Positions 18,277 through 27,050 of a DNA stretch of 64,000 nucleotides are shown in pieces (position 1 is the first letter of the stretch; each line of letters opens with the position of its first letter). The stretch covers positions 5,221,001 to 5,285,000 of the forward strand of contig NZ_CP120683.1 in the NCBI RefSeq assembly GCF_030506325.1, written 5' to 3'. The translations under genes and the position numbers were made by a program. This DNA comes from Tunicatimonas pelagia (GTDB taxonomy: Bacteria > Bacteroidota > Bacteroidia > Cytophagales > Cyclobacteriaceae). A model generated the notes under the pieces. The model saw nothing but the letters and a program-made list of their open reading frames with translations, was not told the DNA's origin and made no database searches.

Positions 18277-19103
18277 ACTTAGCCCGAACCATACGGAAAA
18301 TTGGTAAGAAAACGGGAGTGCTCACTACCCAGCGATTTGTCATCATGTGCCACCAGCGCAGTGGGAGCAATATGTTTACCAGCATTTTAGATCAACATGC
18401 TGATATTAAGTTTTACGGCCAACTGTTTAAAGATGACCCCCAGTATCGCCAGAAAATTAATCGGATGGGAATAATACCCTTTAGCGGTACACTGTTTGAT
18501 GACGAGATAGGATCTCGCAATCGCTTTGACGAATTGGAGCACCAGCCGAACCAACGAGAGAGCCGGAATACAAAGGCATTTGTGGACGATTGTTTCCAGA
18601 GGTTCAACCAGCATACGCAAGGAACCTGTATTGGCGTAAAATTTCACGGGGGGACGCTATTTCGCGAGGAGATTGAGTCGGTTTTTCTGAATGGTAACTA
18701 TAAAGTGATCTTGCTGCGACGCGAAAACCTCCTAGTGGCAGCTATCTCTTGGTACCAAGCCCGGGAGCTGGATCAGTGGCGGCGGGATGCGAAAGACAAA
18801 GTAGAGAAGCCTAAAATGACGATGGATATTGATACGCTAGCTTGGTTTATAGAAAATACCCGGCAAGATATTGCGCTTTGGAAGCAACTCATTGAGAAAA
18901 ATGGTATAAATCATCTGGAGCTAACTTACGAAGAAATGGTGCAACCCGGTTTTTCAATGGAACCTGTCTGGCAGCACTTGGGCATTCAAAATATCACCAG
19001 TACTCCACCTAAGACGAAAAAACTAATAAAAAAGTACGATCATATTACCAATTTAGAAGAGATTCGTGGAACATTAGCTTCCGATGAGAATGGGTATATC
19101 TAA
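18273..19103 (+). CDS. Sulfotransferase family protein
   Basis: The 276-residue cytosolic protein has the 5'-phosphosulfate-binding loop at about 26-35 (CHQRSGSNMF), close to the Stf0/Nod-type pattern. The 3'-phosphate region follows at KVILLRRENLLVAAISWYQA, with Arg and Ser/Ala spaced as in the family. Such enzymes move sulfate from PAPS to a sugar or lipid hydroxyl. It overlaps the Wzt-like gene by 4 bp, so it is translationally coupled to the exporter and probably sulfates the exported glycan. Confidence 0.85.
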   Translation: MNLARTIRKIGKKTGVLTTQRFVIMCHQRSGSNMFTSILDQHADIKFYGQLFKDDPQYRQKINRMGIIPFSGTLFDDEIGSRNRFDELEHQPNQRESRNTKAFVDDCFQRFNQHTQGTCIGVKFHGGTLFREEIESVFLNGNYKVILLRRENLLVAAISWYQARELDQWRRDAKDKVEKPKMTMDIDTLAWFIENTRQDIALWKQLIEKNGINHLELTYEEMVQPGFSMEPVWQHLGIQNITSTPPKTKKLIKKYDHITNLEEIRGTLASDENGYI

Positions 19104-19280
19104 CTAATTTGATAGTTAAATATCCGATTAATATTGTGAAATTTATATTTTCAACCTTATTTGTTTACTTTTATCTTCGATTATTGATAAATAGCTACAC
19201 CAAACTCTCTCTTTATTTCTGCATTTACCTCACATATTTTTTCGAGAAATACGCTCTACGGTCTGTTAGCATTAATACTA

Positions 19281-20813
19281 GTGCTGATTGGGCAGTTGGT
19301 ACTATTTGACGTGTTAGAAATCCCTATCCAGGAAAGTTTTTACAATGGCGAATTATTGATTACCAATTTCTTCGTGTTTGGCTGGAAACGAATCATCGCC
19401 ATCTTAGGCTTAGTAGCTATCACCGGACTACTAACTTACTTCCATCCGGTTCACTGGAAACATGTCGATCCCTTACCCCGCTACGTGATACTCACTTTAC
19501 TGCTGATTCAAACCTATGCCATTACTTTTTTGGAGTATAATCACTATCACGATAAGTGGTTTTGGGCAGATCGGATCTTATTAGCTGTCTTGGCGATTTA
19601 CACTGCTTTCAACCCCTACGCCCTCGTGATTTATTTGGTAGAGCTGGTGCTGTTAGTGGGGCAATTGGAGTTTCCTAGTGTGATCGGCTACGACCATACT
19701 CATAAGTCATTGGTAATGCCATTGCTTATTTCGTTTTGGGTGTTTTTAGTGATTCATCGGCTATCGGGACGGCGGGTAAAGTGGCCGTTGTACACCCTGT
19801 TTATTTTCTCTTTGCTGGCAAGTTGGTATCTACAGGCGGGTATCGCTAAAGTGAAATTGAATTGGCAAACAGATAATAATCTGTACAATATGCTGGCGGC
19901 ATCAGTAGACGCAGGCTGGCTCCACAATCTTTCAGAAATCGCTTTGCAGTCGGTGGCTACGTTGGTGCAGGAAAACTATCTACTGTTACAGTACGGAGGA
20001 CTGGCAGTTGAATTGATTTTTCCGTTGTTACTGGTTATTAATCGGAGAATTGCAATATTCTGCTTTATCAACTTCATCATTTTTCATCTGATGGTCTACG
20101 TCGTGAGTGGTATCTTCTTCTGGCAGTGGATTATTATGGAGACGGTCATTATCGCGGTGCTGCTATACCGCCCGCAGTCCACCGCCGTGCTATTCACCCG
20201 ACCATACTGGGCATTATTTGCCTTACTGCTAATTCTTAATCCGCTTTTTATTCACATCACCCCGCTGGCTTGGCTTGATTGTGGATTTATCAATAGTTAC
20301 ACTTTCTATCTGCGTAACGACACAGGAGAAAAGCAACGGTTAGATAGCTCCTTTTTCTCACCCTATGACGTAGGTTTTGCTAAAAACCGCTTTACCTATA
20401 CCAACCCGGATAATGTGGTGGCCAAAACGTTAGGGCAATGCCACGATGCCCAGGTGGTACAATTGGTAGAGCAGTGGTCAGAAAATTCGGAAGCTGATAA
20501 TCGTGAGAAGGTGCGTAACTACAAAGCTGAGTTTGGTATGAACAACTACAATGAGCAAAGGGCGGAGAAATTTCGACGGTTTCTGACTGAGTTTACCCAA
20601 AATAAATTGCGTTACGATCCCCAGTTTATCAGCCAAGTGGATGTGCCTATCCACATGCAGCAGGGCAAAAATCAGCAAAACTTTTCTTTTGATGAGGCTA
20701 ATCAGCTAATAATAGTGTACGAAGAAAAAGTTGTACGACCTGATCTGAAATTCTTCTCGCTCAAAACCGACTCGGTTCGTATGGATGTTTCACCCCAACA
20801 AGCAGTGCGGTAA
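19281..20813 (+). CDS. HTTM-like polytopic membrane protein, start uncertain
   Basis: The 510-residue frame has about ten membrane helices and a soluble C-terminal tail of about 140 residues. Residues such as the HYHDKWFWADR stretch and WYLQAGIAKVKLNW resemble HTTM (vitamin K-dependent gamma-carboxylase-like) proteins; this is a pattern judgement. The GTG at 19281 is the first standard start in this frame, yet the frame stays open back to 19191 and encodes an apparent helix before it (TLYGLLALILVLIGQLVL). The true start may therefore be a non-standard codon upstream, or a frameshift may have occurred. It ends 2 bp before asnB. Confidence 0.7.
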   Translation: MLIGQLVLFDVLEIPIQESFYNGELLITNFFVFGWKRIIAILGLVAITGLLTYFHPVHWKHVDPLPRYVILTLLLIQTYAITFLEYNHYHDKWFWADRILLAVLAIYTAFNPYALVIYLVELVLLVGQLEFPSVIGYDHTHKSLVMPLLISFWVFLVIHRLSGRRVKWPLYTLFIFSLLASWYLQAGIAKVKLNWQTDNNLYNMLAASVDAGWLHNLSEIALQSVATLVQENYLLLQYGGLAVELIFPLLLVINRRIAIFCFINFIIFHLMVYVVSGIFFWQWIIMETVIIAVLLYRPQSTAVLFTRPYWALFALLLILNPLFIHITPLAWLDCGFINSYTFYLRNDTGEKQRLDSSFFSPYDVGFAKNRFTYTNPDNVVAKTLGQCHDAQVVQLVEQWSENSEADNREKVRNYKAEFGMNNYNEQRAEKFRRFLTEFTQNKLRYDPQFISQVDVPIHMQQGKNQQNFSFDEANQLIIVYEEKVVRPDLKFFSLKTDSVRMDVSPQQAVR

Positions 20814-20815
20814 CC

Positions 20816-22591
20816 ATGTGCGGAATCGTTGGGCAAATCAAACAAAACGGGGTAATTGACCCGGCAGTATTCCAGCGAATGCGGGATACACTGTACCATC
20901 GGGGGCCCGATGGAGCCGGAACCAAACTGCTTGGGGATGGGCGAGTGGCCCTGGGTCATCGGCGATTATCCATCATTGATCTGAGCGAAAGTGGGAAGCA
21001 GCCAATGAGCAATGAGGATGGTACCGTTTGGCTAACTTACAACGGGGAAATTTACAATTATCAGCCACTACGGACGGAACTACAAAATCGCGGTCACCGC
21101 TTTGTTTCACATACTGATTCCGAAGTACTAATTCACGGCTACGAAGAATGGGGTATTCAGAAATTGCTTTCCCGTTTGAAGGGAATGTTTGCTTTTGCCC
21201 TTTGGGATGATAAGCAAAAGCAGTTGGTAGCAGCACGAGATCGGTTTGGTATTAAACCATTTTATTACTACGCGGATAATACACAGTTTGCGTTTGCCTC
21301 CGAGATCAAGGGGATTATCGCAGATCCCACTGTGCAGCGGGAAATCAATCCCGACGCGTTGGCGGATTTCTTTCTGTATTCCTACGTGCCCCATCCGCAT
21401 AGTATCTGGAAAAATTTGTATAAACTGTCGCCCGCCCATTATCTGGTTTACGATCAAAAGAGCCATCATTATCAAACCAAACGCTACTGGCAACTTTCGG
21501 TAGGAGATAGATTTATGCCCGAACAAGAAGCGGTAGAGCGGGCTAATGAATTAATTCAGCAGGCGGTGCGGGAACACATGGTCAGCGATGTTCCGGTAGG
21601 GTTATTTCTGAGCGGTGGTTACGATTCGGCTACGGTGCTCAAGCACATGCGGGCCGAAGCCAACGTAGCTACGTTTTCTATAGGCTTTGAGAACCACCGG
21701 AAGAGTGAGCATCGCCAAGCAGCAGGCATTGCCAATACCTTCGGCTCTCAGCATCATGAAGAGATTGTCGCTGAAGAAGTTGATACTTTTAAAATTTTAG
21801 AGACGCTAGCATTTCACTACGATGAACCCTACTCAGTATCAGCTATGATTCCCTACTACCACGTATCAGGCCTAGCCGCTCGGCATAGCAAGGTGGCCTT
21901 GTCGGGTGATGGGGGTGATGAAGCGTTTGCGGGGTACAACTGGCACTACGGCATTCATGAGCAAGAAAGTCAGCTGGTTTCTGCGTATCGGTTAAAGTCT
22001 TTATTCCGAGGACAAAGACAAGCTTTGCTGGACTACTACATTCAGTTTATGCCGGGGGTAGCCCCCGATATTCAGGAGAACCAAGCATTGTCATCTGACG
22101 TGTTGGATTTAATTGGAAAGCGCGGGTTTTGGTACTATCAGCAAGCTTACGAAAACGGACTAGATGCGGTAAAGACGATGCAGGTGCTGGATTACAAAAC
22201 CTTTATGCTAGAGGCGTGTCTGATGCGGGCTGATCGGTCCAGCATGGCGCATTCGTTAGAGGTGCGGGTACCGTTTATTGACCACGAAATTTTTGAGTTT
22301 ACTTTCGGTTTACAAACCTCAGTCTATTTTAAAGAAGGCTATAAGAAGTATTTGATTTACAAAAATATTCAGCAAGACTTGGACACGAACATTCTAAATA
22401 TGCCCAAACGAGGGTTCAGCTTTAAACACCTGCGAACGTTATTTTCTCACGACTATACTGATTTCTTTCGGAAAGGTGCCCTAGCCGAGACAGGAATTTT
22501 ATCCGAATCATTTAAACTGAACAAACTTACTAACAAAACCAAACTACATCTGCTAGTGCTAGAACTATGGTACCGACAGTACGGACAATGA
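20816..22591 (+). CDS. asnB: Glutamine-hydrolysing asparagine synthetase homologue
   Basis: The 591-residue protein has Cys2 exposed after Met removal (MCGIVGQI), the nucleophile of class II glutaminases, and GPDGAG plus LTYNGEIYNY in the amidotransferase half (1-210). The synthetase half carries the ATP pyrophosphatase loop LSGGYDSAT (about 262-270). AsnB paralogues inside glycan loci often amidate sugar uronic acids or related carboxylates, not free aspartate. Here it sits between a membrane protein and sulfotransferases, so I favour a glycan role, without proof. All catalytic residues that I can check are present. Confidence 0.9.
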   Translation: MCGIVGQIKQNGVIDPAVFQRMRDTLYHRGPDGAGTKLLGDGRVALGHRRLSIIDLSESGKQPMSNEDGTVWLTYNGEIYNYQPLRTELQNRGHRFVSHTDSEVLIHGYEEWGIQKLLSRLKGMFAFALWDDKQKQLVAARDRFGIKPFYYYADNTQFAFASEIKGIIADPTVQREINPDALADFFLYSYVPHPHSIWKNLYKLSPAHYLVYDQKSHHYQTKRYWQLSVGDRFMPEQEAVERANELIQQAVREHMVSDVPVGLFLSGGYDSATVLKHMRAEANVATFSIGFENHRKSEHRQAAGIANTFGSQHHEEIVAEEVDTFKILETLAFHYDEPYSVSAMIPYYHVSGLAARHSKVALSGDGGDEAFAGYNWHYGIHEQESQLVSAYRLKSLFRGQRQALLDYYIQFMPGVAPDIQENQALSSDVLDLIGKRGFWYYQQAYENGLDAVKTMQVLDYKTFMLEACLMRADRSSMAHSLEVRVPFIDHEIFEFTFGLQTSVYFKEGYKKYLIYKNIQQDLDTNILNMPKRGFSFKHLRTLFSHDYTDFFRKGALAETGILSESFKLNKLTNKTKLHLLVLELWYRQYGQ

Positions 22592-22717
22592 ACAATGGAG
22601 ACCGGAGATCGGCCGCTGTGGGACAGCCCCTGTGGGACAGCCCCTGTGGAACAGCGACCGGAATTTAAAATTGATTGTTGGTAGAACCAACTGGCTAATG
22701 AATAATGAATAAAGCTA
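22585..22717. repeat. Heptad-period array with alternating palindromic units
   Basis: From the asnB stop codon on, sequence can be cut into 7-bp words in one register for about 130 bp: ACAATGA/ACAATGG, AGACCGG/AGATCGG, then GGGACAG alternating with CCCCTGT (14-bp repeat, 22617-22656), and later AATGAAT twice at 22697-22710. Each CTGTGGGACAG is itself a small palindrome, so three tandem mini-hairpins form. The end register is exactly 16 units from the first. No coding frame fits it. Confidence 0.7.
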
Positions 22718-22741
22718 AACCCCTGTACATCAAACTACGCT

Positions 22742-22781
22742 AACACTTTAACACCTGAACACTTCAACTTTCTAACCCGTG
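22742..22781. repeat. Octad-period repeat, AACACNNN x5
   Basis: AACAC occurs at 22742, 22750 and 22758, then AACTT at 22766 and AACCC at 22774, all exactly 8 bp apart. The same octad words recur at 44.8 kb (inverted) and at 55108-55139. It lies between asnB and the next sulfotransferase gene. Confidence 0.7.
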
Positions 22782-22818
22782 CGACGGTCGCCTGTAACTT
22801 AATGCCCGTCGACTGTAG

Positions 22819-22850
22819 ACCAATTAACAATTGAGCAATGACCAATGACG
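22819..22850. repeat. Short CAAT-heptad repeat running into a start codon
   Basis: CAAT words at 22821, 22828, 22836 and 22843 are spaced 7-8 bp. The last two overlap the ATG of the next gene at 22838, so this repeat supplies the first codons (MTND) of the sulfotransferase. Confidence 0.4.
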
Positions 22851-23746
22851 CAATAAAAAAGCAAGCCGTATTTGCGGTGGGTACAGGACGCTGCGGTACG
22901 CAGTTCTTGTCTAAAATAATGAAAAAAGAGCCCTGGGCAGCTTCGCACCATGAGCGACAGCCGCTGAGCGATACCTTTCATCGGTTTTGTAAATGGTACA
23001 ATCTGCCGATTGACCCCGCCGGGTTTATTGCAACAAAGCGAAAAGATATTGAAGCCGATTGGACTAGCCATCCGGTTTCTTTTGAGGCTAGTGCCTATCT
23101 TTCTATGTCCATTGAAGAGCTATACCAGCACTTGAACGCTAAGTTCATTCTACTCATTCGCTCACCCGAGCAAGTTATCAATTCTTATATTAAAAAGGGG
23201 TGGTACAGTGAGGAGATACATCTAGCTGATCCTGATAAAATTCCTTCCTATCAGCCACACGAACCCCGGTTCTATCATTTTTTAGGAAGGACATTGCCCC
23301 AGGGTGAAGCGTTCGCTAAGTGGAAAGCGATGTCGCTGGTGGGTAAGTTGGCTTGGTACTGGCGCACCCTGAATGAACGAGTAATGCAGCAGTTTGAGCA
23401 AATTCCTGAGTCTCACTGGCGCGTGGTACGGCTGGAAGATTTGGACTATAGCTACTATCAGGAAACCTGTAATTTCATAGGTTTTCCCTCTAAAATAAGC
23501 CAGTATGACTACGAAGCAATTGCCAACTCACGGCCAAACGCTAAAGGGCGAAGCAAAACGCTCGATCAGTGGACCGAACTAGATATACGGGAATTCCAGC
23601 AACAAATCGGAAATTCGTCGGTTTCGTTTAAATATCTGACTGATATTGACACACTGCGGAAATCAGCATTGCCGGTATCCTCAGAAGAAGAGAAGAAGTC
23701 ATCGGGGGTAAAGCAGGTATTTACCCAATTTTTTTTCCGACAGTAA
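22838..23746 (+). CDS. Sulfotransferase-like protein
   Basis: The 302-residue protein has a P-loop-like PAPS-binding strand-turn at 12-24 (AVGTGRCGTQFL). It also has a second family block KFILLIRSPEQVINSYIKKGW with the Arg-Ser pair that in sulfotransferases contacts the 3'-phosphate. The rest is helical, ending in a basic tail. It is the second sulfotransferase of the locus. The start at 22838 is the first ATG after the repeats; translation could begin at a later codon, since the first ~8 residues carry no family signal. Confidence 0.82.
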   Translation: MTNDAIKKQAVFAVGTGRCGTQFLSKIMKKEPWAASHHERQPLSDTFHRFCKWYNLPIDPAGFIATKRKDIEADWTSHPVSFEASAYLSMSIEELYQHLNAKFILLIRSPEQVINSYIKKGWYSEEIHLADPDKIPSYQPHEPRFYHFLGRTLPQGEAFAKWKAMSLVGKLAWYWRTLNERVMQQFEQIPESHWRVVRLEDLDYSYYQETCNFIGFPSKISQYDYEAIANSRPNAKGRSKTLDQWTELDIREFQQQIGNSSVSFKYLTDIDTLRKSALPVSSEEEKKSSGVKQVFTQFFFRQ

Positions 23747-23777
23747 TACACTTTTTTATCGCAGTTTCTACTTCAGT

Positions 23778-24746
23778 ATGACCCATAAAACGCATTCTCC
23801 TATCCAAAACACCCTCTGTCTGATTCGCTCTGTAGGAGAGCGAACTACCAGCTGGTGCGAACACTTGTTGAAGCAGGTGTTTCCAGCAGACCACGTGCAG
23901 CGTATTGGGGAGGTGCCGTTTAGTGCTACCGTTCGTAAAGGTTTTGAACTAGGTGGGGATAGTGGGTTAAAGTGGACACTCTGCATAGATGCTGATGTGC
24001 TACCTAACCCAGATGGGGTGCGGGAATTAATACAGTTTGCCGAAACTGCCGAAGAGCAGGTCTTTGAAGTTCACGGTGTAATTCTTGACAAATATATTCC
24101 CTGTAAACGCCCGGCGGGCAACCACTTGTACCGAAACGCTTTAGTAGATAAAGCTATTGGCTTAATTCCCGAAGAGGGAACAGCAAAACGCCCTGAATCG
24201 GCGACTAAAAAAGCAATGGCCAAAGAAGGATTCCCCTGGTATCAGACTTCGGTATACATGGGGCTGCACGATTTTGAGCAGTACTACGCAGACATCTATC
24301 GCAAAGCATTTTTGCACGCAGTAAAGCATCGCAAGGCATTACCGTTGGTAGAGAAATACTGGAGAAATCGTAAGTCAGATGATCTGGATTACGAGATCGC
24401 CCTGGCGGGGGCTTTAGCTGGGAAAATTTATGATGGTACAGTATTCGTAGACAAGCGTTTTTTGGAGGAAGAGAGCTTATCAGTGCTAAAGGCCAAAAAT
24501 ATTCAAGAAAAAGTGTCATTGACGGACTTGAAGAGTTCTGCCCGCTTGGTAGAGGATATTGAGTCCTCCTTTGCGATAGATCCGGTTGTTCAACAAAAGC
24601 AGTGGCCACGTTACCAAGAAAGCTTTTTGCGTGGAGTGCCCCTTTCCAAACATAAGCAACTAACTAAGCACGCACTAAAACGGCTTGGCTCACTCATGAT
24701 TGCCTCTGGCACTCATCTAAAACAGCTAGCCAAAGATATTCACTAA
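23778..24746 (+). CDS. Putative glycosyltransferase (GT-A-like), unrecognised family
   Basis: The 322-residue protein begins with a strand LCLIRSVGERTTSW like an acceptor/donor strand, and has a DxD-type motif in WTLCIDADVLPNPDG (about 69-81), the metal and nucleotide-sugar site of GT-A enzymes. The second half is helical and contains no further motif I know. The position between a sulfotransferase and a GT4 gene supports a role in building the same glycan. The assignment is inferred from the DxD motif and context, so a different nucleotide-binding role is possible. Confidence 0.6.
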   Translation: MTHKTHSPIQNTLCLIRSVGERTTSWCEHLLKQVFPADHVQRIGEVPFSATVRKGFELGGDSGLKWTLCIDADVLPNPDGVRELIQFAETAEEQVFEVHGVILDKYIPCKRPAGNHLYRNALVDKAIGLIPEEGTAKRPESATKKAMAKEGFPWYQTSVYMGLHDFEQYYADIYRKAFLHAVKHRKALPLVEKYWRNRKSDDLDYEIALAGALAGKIYDGTVFVDKRFLEEESLSVLKAKNIQEKVSLTDLKSSARLVEDIESSFAIDPVVQQKQWPRYQESFLRGVPLSKHKQLTKHALKRLGSLMIASGTHLKQLAKDIH

Positions 24747-24762
24747 CGAACCAAACCGACCT

Positions 24763-26067
24763 ATGAATGCAGTCCGAAAATACTCTCAATATGACTACAA
24801 CAATACGAGTTCAGTACTGATGCCTGCAACTGATAATCGATATTCGGATAGCATAAATCACAAAAAAGCGTTGCCGAAAAAGATTTTGATTTTTGTGCTT
24901 CGCTACAGCACCCCTTCCCAAACATTTATTCGCAATGAAATTGATCAACTAAGCCGGCACCAAGAAATTAAAGTACAAGTACTTACTACGGAAGTAGATG
25001 ACCCAAAAAACTTGCCTGATTACGTAAAGATAATTCCGTTCAGTGCTCCCAGGGAAAGGATGACCGATAAAGTTTCTCGTCGTTGGCGACGTATAACCAA
25101 GCAGAAACCAGCGAAGGGTAAAATGTACCTGAATACTAAATCTGTAGAATTCTCACAACGCCTGAATCAGGAGATTGAACAGTTTCAGCCAGATCTGATT
25201 CATATTCATTTTGGCTACGAAGCTCCTACGGTTTTGCTAAATACCGAAGCATTCCGCCAAATTCCTACGTTGATTGCCTTTAGGGGGGCAGATGCCTCTT
25301 CGTTCTTAAGTTTACGCAGGTACCGGGTATTTTTGCGACGCTATTTGAAGCATCCTATGCTCCATACATTATCGGTTTCCGACTCACTGCGGGAGAACCT
25401 AGAGCGTTATCGTATTCCTCTCAACGATCATCATATTCTTTATTCAGGTACCGATACTGATTTTTATCGACGACGAAGCACCAACCGCGCTCGCGAGCCT
25501 CATATCTTTTTGCAGGTAAGTAGTTTCCGGGATAAGAAAGGGCATGAATATACTCTGCGAGCCTTCCAGAAATTCCAGAAACTACGTCCTGATGTATCCT
25601 TTCGGTTGATTTTAGCCGGGGGAGGTAAGCTTCAGAAGAAGATGGAGCGGTTAGCAGCTGAACTAGAAATAGCTGATGTTGTGGAGTTTCCGGGGTGGGT
25701 GAATAAATATCAGGTGCGAGATCTAATGGAGCGTGCTCATACTTTTGTGCATCATAGCGTAACGCCGCCCGTTTCCCAAAAAATGGAAGGGATTCCGAAT
25801 GCCATTATGGAGGCGATGGCTATGGAACTGCCTATTCTTTCTTCCTACCACTCGGGTATTCCGGAATTAGTAGAGCATGGCACACACGGCTATCTGGTGA
25901 ATGAGTATGACGTGGATATGTATGCCAAGCGCATTGAGGACATTCTTTCGTGGAATTACCAAACGCAAAATCGGGAGCGGGTAATAGCTGGATTTGAGAA
26001 GCAGAAGCATCGTGAGCACTTGCTAACTATTTATGAAAACGTACTCAGCCAACATTGTTTAGCCTAA
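24763..26067 (+). CDS. Glycosyltransferase family 4 protein
   Basis: The 434-residue protein has a GT-B fold. The N-terminal domain begins after a ~35-residue polar extension (ILIFVLRYSTPSQTFIRNEI, the pattern of the WcaL/colanic-acid GT group). The C-terminal donor domain has FLQVSSFRDKKGHEYTLRAF and the E-x7-E region EGIPNAIMEAMAMELPILSS. It should transfer a sugar from a nucleotide donor to the lipid-linked chain on the cytosolic face. It is the last plus-strand gene of the glycan locus, 16 bp after the preceding gene. Confidence 0.9.
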   Translation: MNAVRKYSQYDYNNTSSVLMPATDNRYSDSINHKKALPKKILIFVLRYSTPSQTFIRNEIDQLSRHQEIKVQVLTTEVDDPKNLPDYVKIIPFSAPRERMTDKVSRRWRRITKQKPAKGKMYLNTKSVEFSQRLNQEIEQFQPDLIHIHFGYEAPTVLLNTEAFRQIPTLIAFRGADASSFLSLRRYRVFLRRYLKHPMLHTLSVSDSLRENLERYRIPLNDHHILYSGTDTDFYRRRSTNRAREPHIFLQVSSFRDKKGHEYTLRAFQKFQKLRPDVSFRLILAGGGKLQKKMERLAAELEIADVVEFPGWVNKYQVRDLMERAHTFVHHSVTPPVSQKMEGIPNAIMEAMAMELPILSSYHSGIPELVEHGTHGYLVNEYDVDMYAKRIEDILSWNYQTQNRERVIAGFEKQKHREHLLTIYENVLSQHCLA

Positions 26068-26124
26068 GCTGCCGACAAGTTCAAATGGATACTTTACGGT
26101 CGCTGCGCGATTGTGTTATCGTTC

Positions 26125-26961
26125 CTAAATTGAACGATCATGAATTTGTCGCCAGTGGCTTAGGTCTTTATTCATGATTTTTTCTAGAGCATCAATTTCT
26201 AGGCGCAGCATTTGCAGAATCATCCGCTGAGTGGCTACACTAAGCGTAGGACGTTGGTGAAAGGCTCGGTCTTCATTACGGGTAAGTTGATCCCACACTC
26301 CCGGAAGATATTTGCGTACTGCTTTCTGCGCTAAGTTAGGTTTGTCCCACCGACGGTGCTTTTTATTTCCCCCCAGCGATACATTACTGCGCGTTTTTTC
26401 ATAATCTTTAAAACCAGCGAAATCAACGGATAAAAAGGCCGCAATACTTCGCATTGCTTTGTCCCGATTATCGTTGAAGTCGTCAAAATCGATAATCAAT
26501 ACGTACTCTCGGCCAAAACGCTCAATGTAGGGTGTAATTTGTGTGGCGTAGCGAGAAACATCAATGTACTTCCGGTTTTGTACGATTACTTCCTCAATGG
26601 ATAAATCAGTAATGCCTCGCTCGTAGGAATGCATGTAGCTAGAGATAATGCGCTGAACAGGATCCCTTACTAGATATATGAATTTCAGCTCGGGGTTGTA
26701 CTCATATAAGTCGTCCCAAATATGCCAGTTGGTAAGCGGAAAGAAGGTATAGGTAGTTGATGCTTCAAAGTAAAGTGCACCTTCTTGCTGGATAAAACGC
26801 TGTTCGTACTGCGACAGCTCTTCTCGCCAGTTTTTTGATTTACTGAAGAAGTGAGGCTCTTTAGGGCGGCTGCCTACCAGCGATGGATGACTGTCTAAAA
26901 TAGAATACAATGAGGTAGTTGCGGCTTTCTGAGCGCCGATAATCATGAAATCTACCTTCAT
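26125..26961 (-). CDS. Sulfotransferase domain protein
   Basis: I start at the ATG at 26961 (278 residues, MKVDFMIIGAQKAATTS). The frame continues 17 codons upstream to 27012, but that part lies within the heptad repeat at 26981-27043 and shows no family signal. The PAPS loop GAQKAATTSL is at residues 9-18. The block LKFIYLVRDPVQRIISSYMHSYERG carries the Arg and Ser that bind the 3'-phosphate. This is the Sulfotransfer_1/heparan-type arrangement. It is the third sulfotransferase of the locus, convergent with the GT4 gene 57 bp away. Confidence 0.88.
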   Translation of the reverse strand: MKVDFMIIGAQKAATTSLYSILDSHPSLVGSRPKEPHFFSKSKNWREELSQYEQRFIQQEGALYFEASTTYTFFPLTNWHIWDDLYEYNPELKFIYLVRDPVQRIISSYMHSYERGITDLSIEEVIVQNRKYIDVSRYATQITPYIERFGREYVLIIDFDDFNDNRDKAMRSIAAFLSVDFAGFKDYEKTRSNVSLGGNKKHRRWDKPNLAQKAVRKYLPGVWDQLTRNEDRAFHQRPTLSVATQRMILQMLRLEIDALEKIMNKDLSHWRQIHDRSI

Positions 26962-26980
26962 AAGATCGTATCGTGGTGTT

Positions 26981-27043
26981 GAGTTCAGAGTTTTGAGTTC
27001 ATATTTATACACTCAGAACTCAGAACCCTCCTAACCATAACAC
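26981..27043. repeat. Heptad-period repeat with inverted halves
   Basis: GAGTTCA, GAGTTTT and GAGTTCA occupy 26981-27001 in 7-bp register. After one spacer unit, ACACTCA, GAACTCA and GAACCCT follow at 27009-27029, the inverted form. The array sits just upstream of the minus-strand sulfotransferase start. Confidence 0.7.
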
Positions 27044-27050
27044 TAATATA

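Noticed and set aside
19109-19309. 66-codon hydrophobic frame (TTG start) before the HTTM-like gene
   Set aside because: It lies in AT-rich sequence, starts with TTG and ends inside the next gene in another frame. A frameshifted N-terminus is possible, but I cannot support it.
22585-22850. CRISPR array at the repeat cluster after asnB
   Set aside because: Units are 7-8 bp with no spacers, and no cas genes are near.
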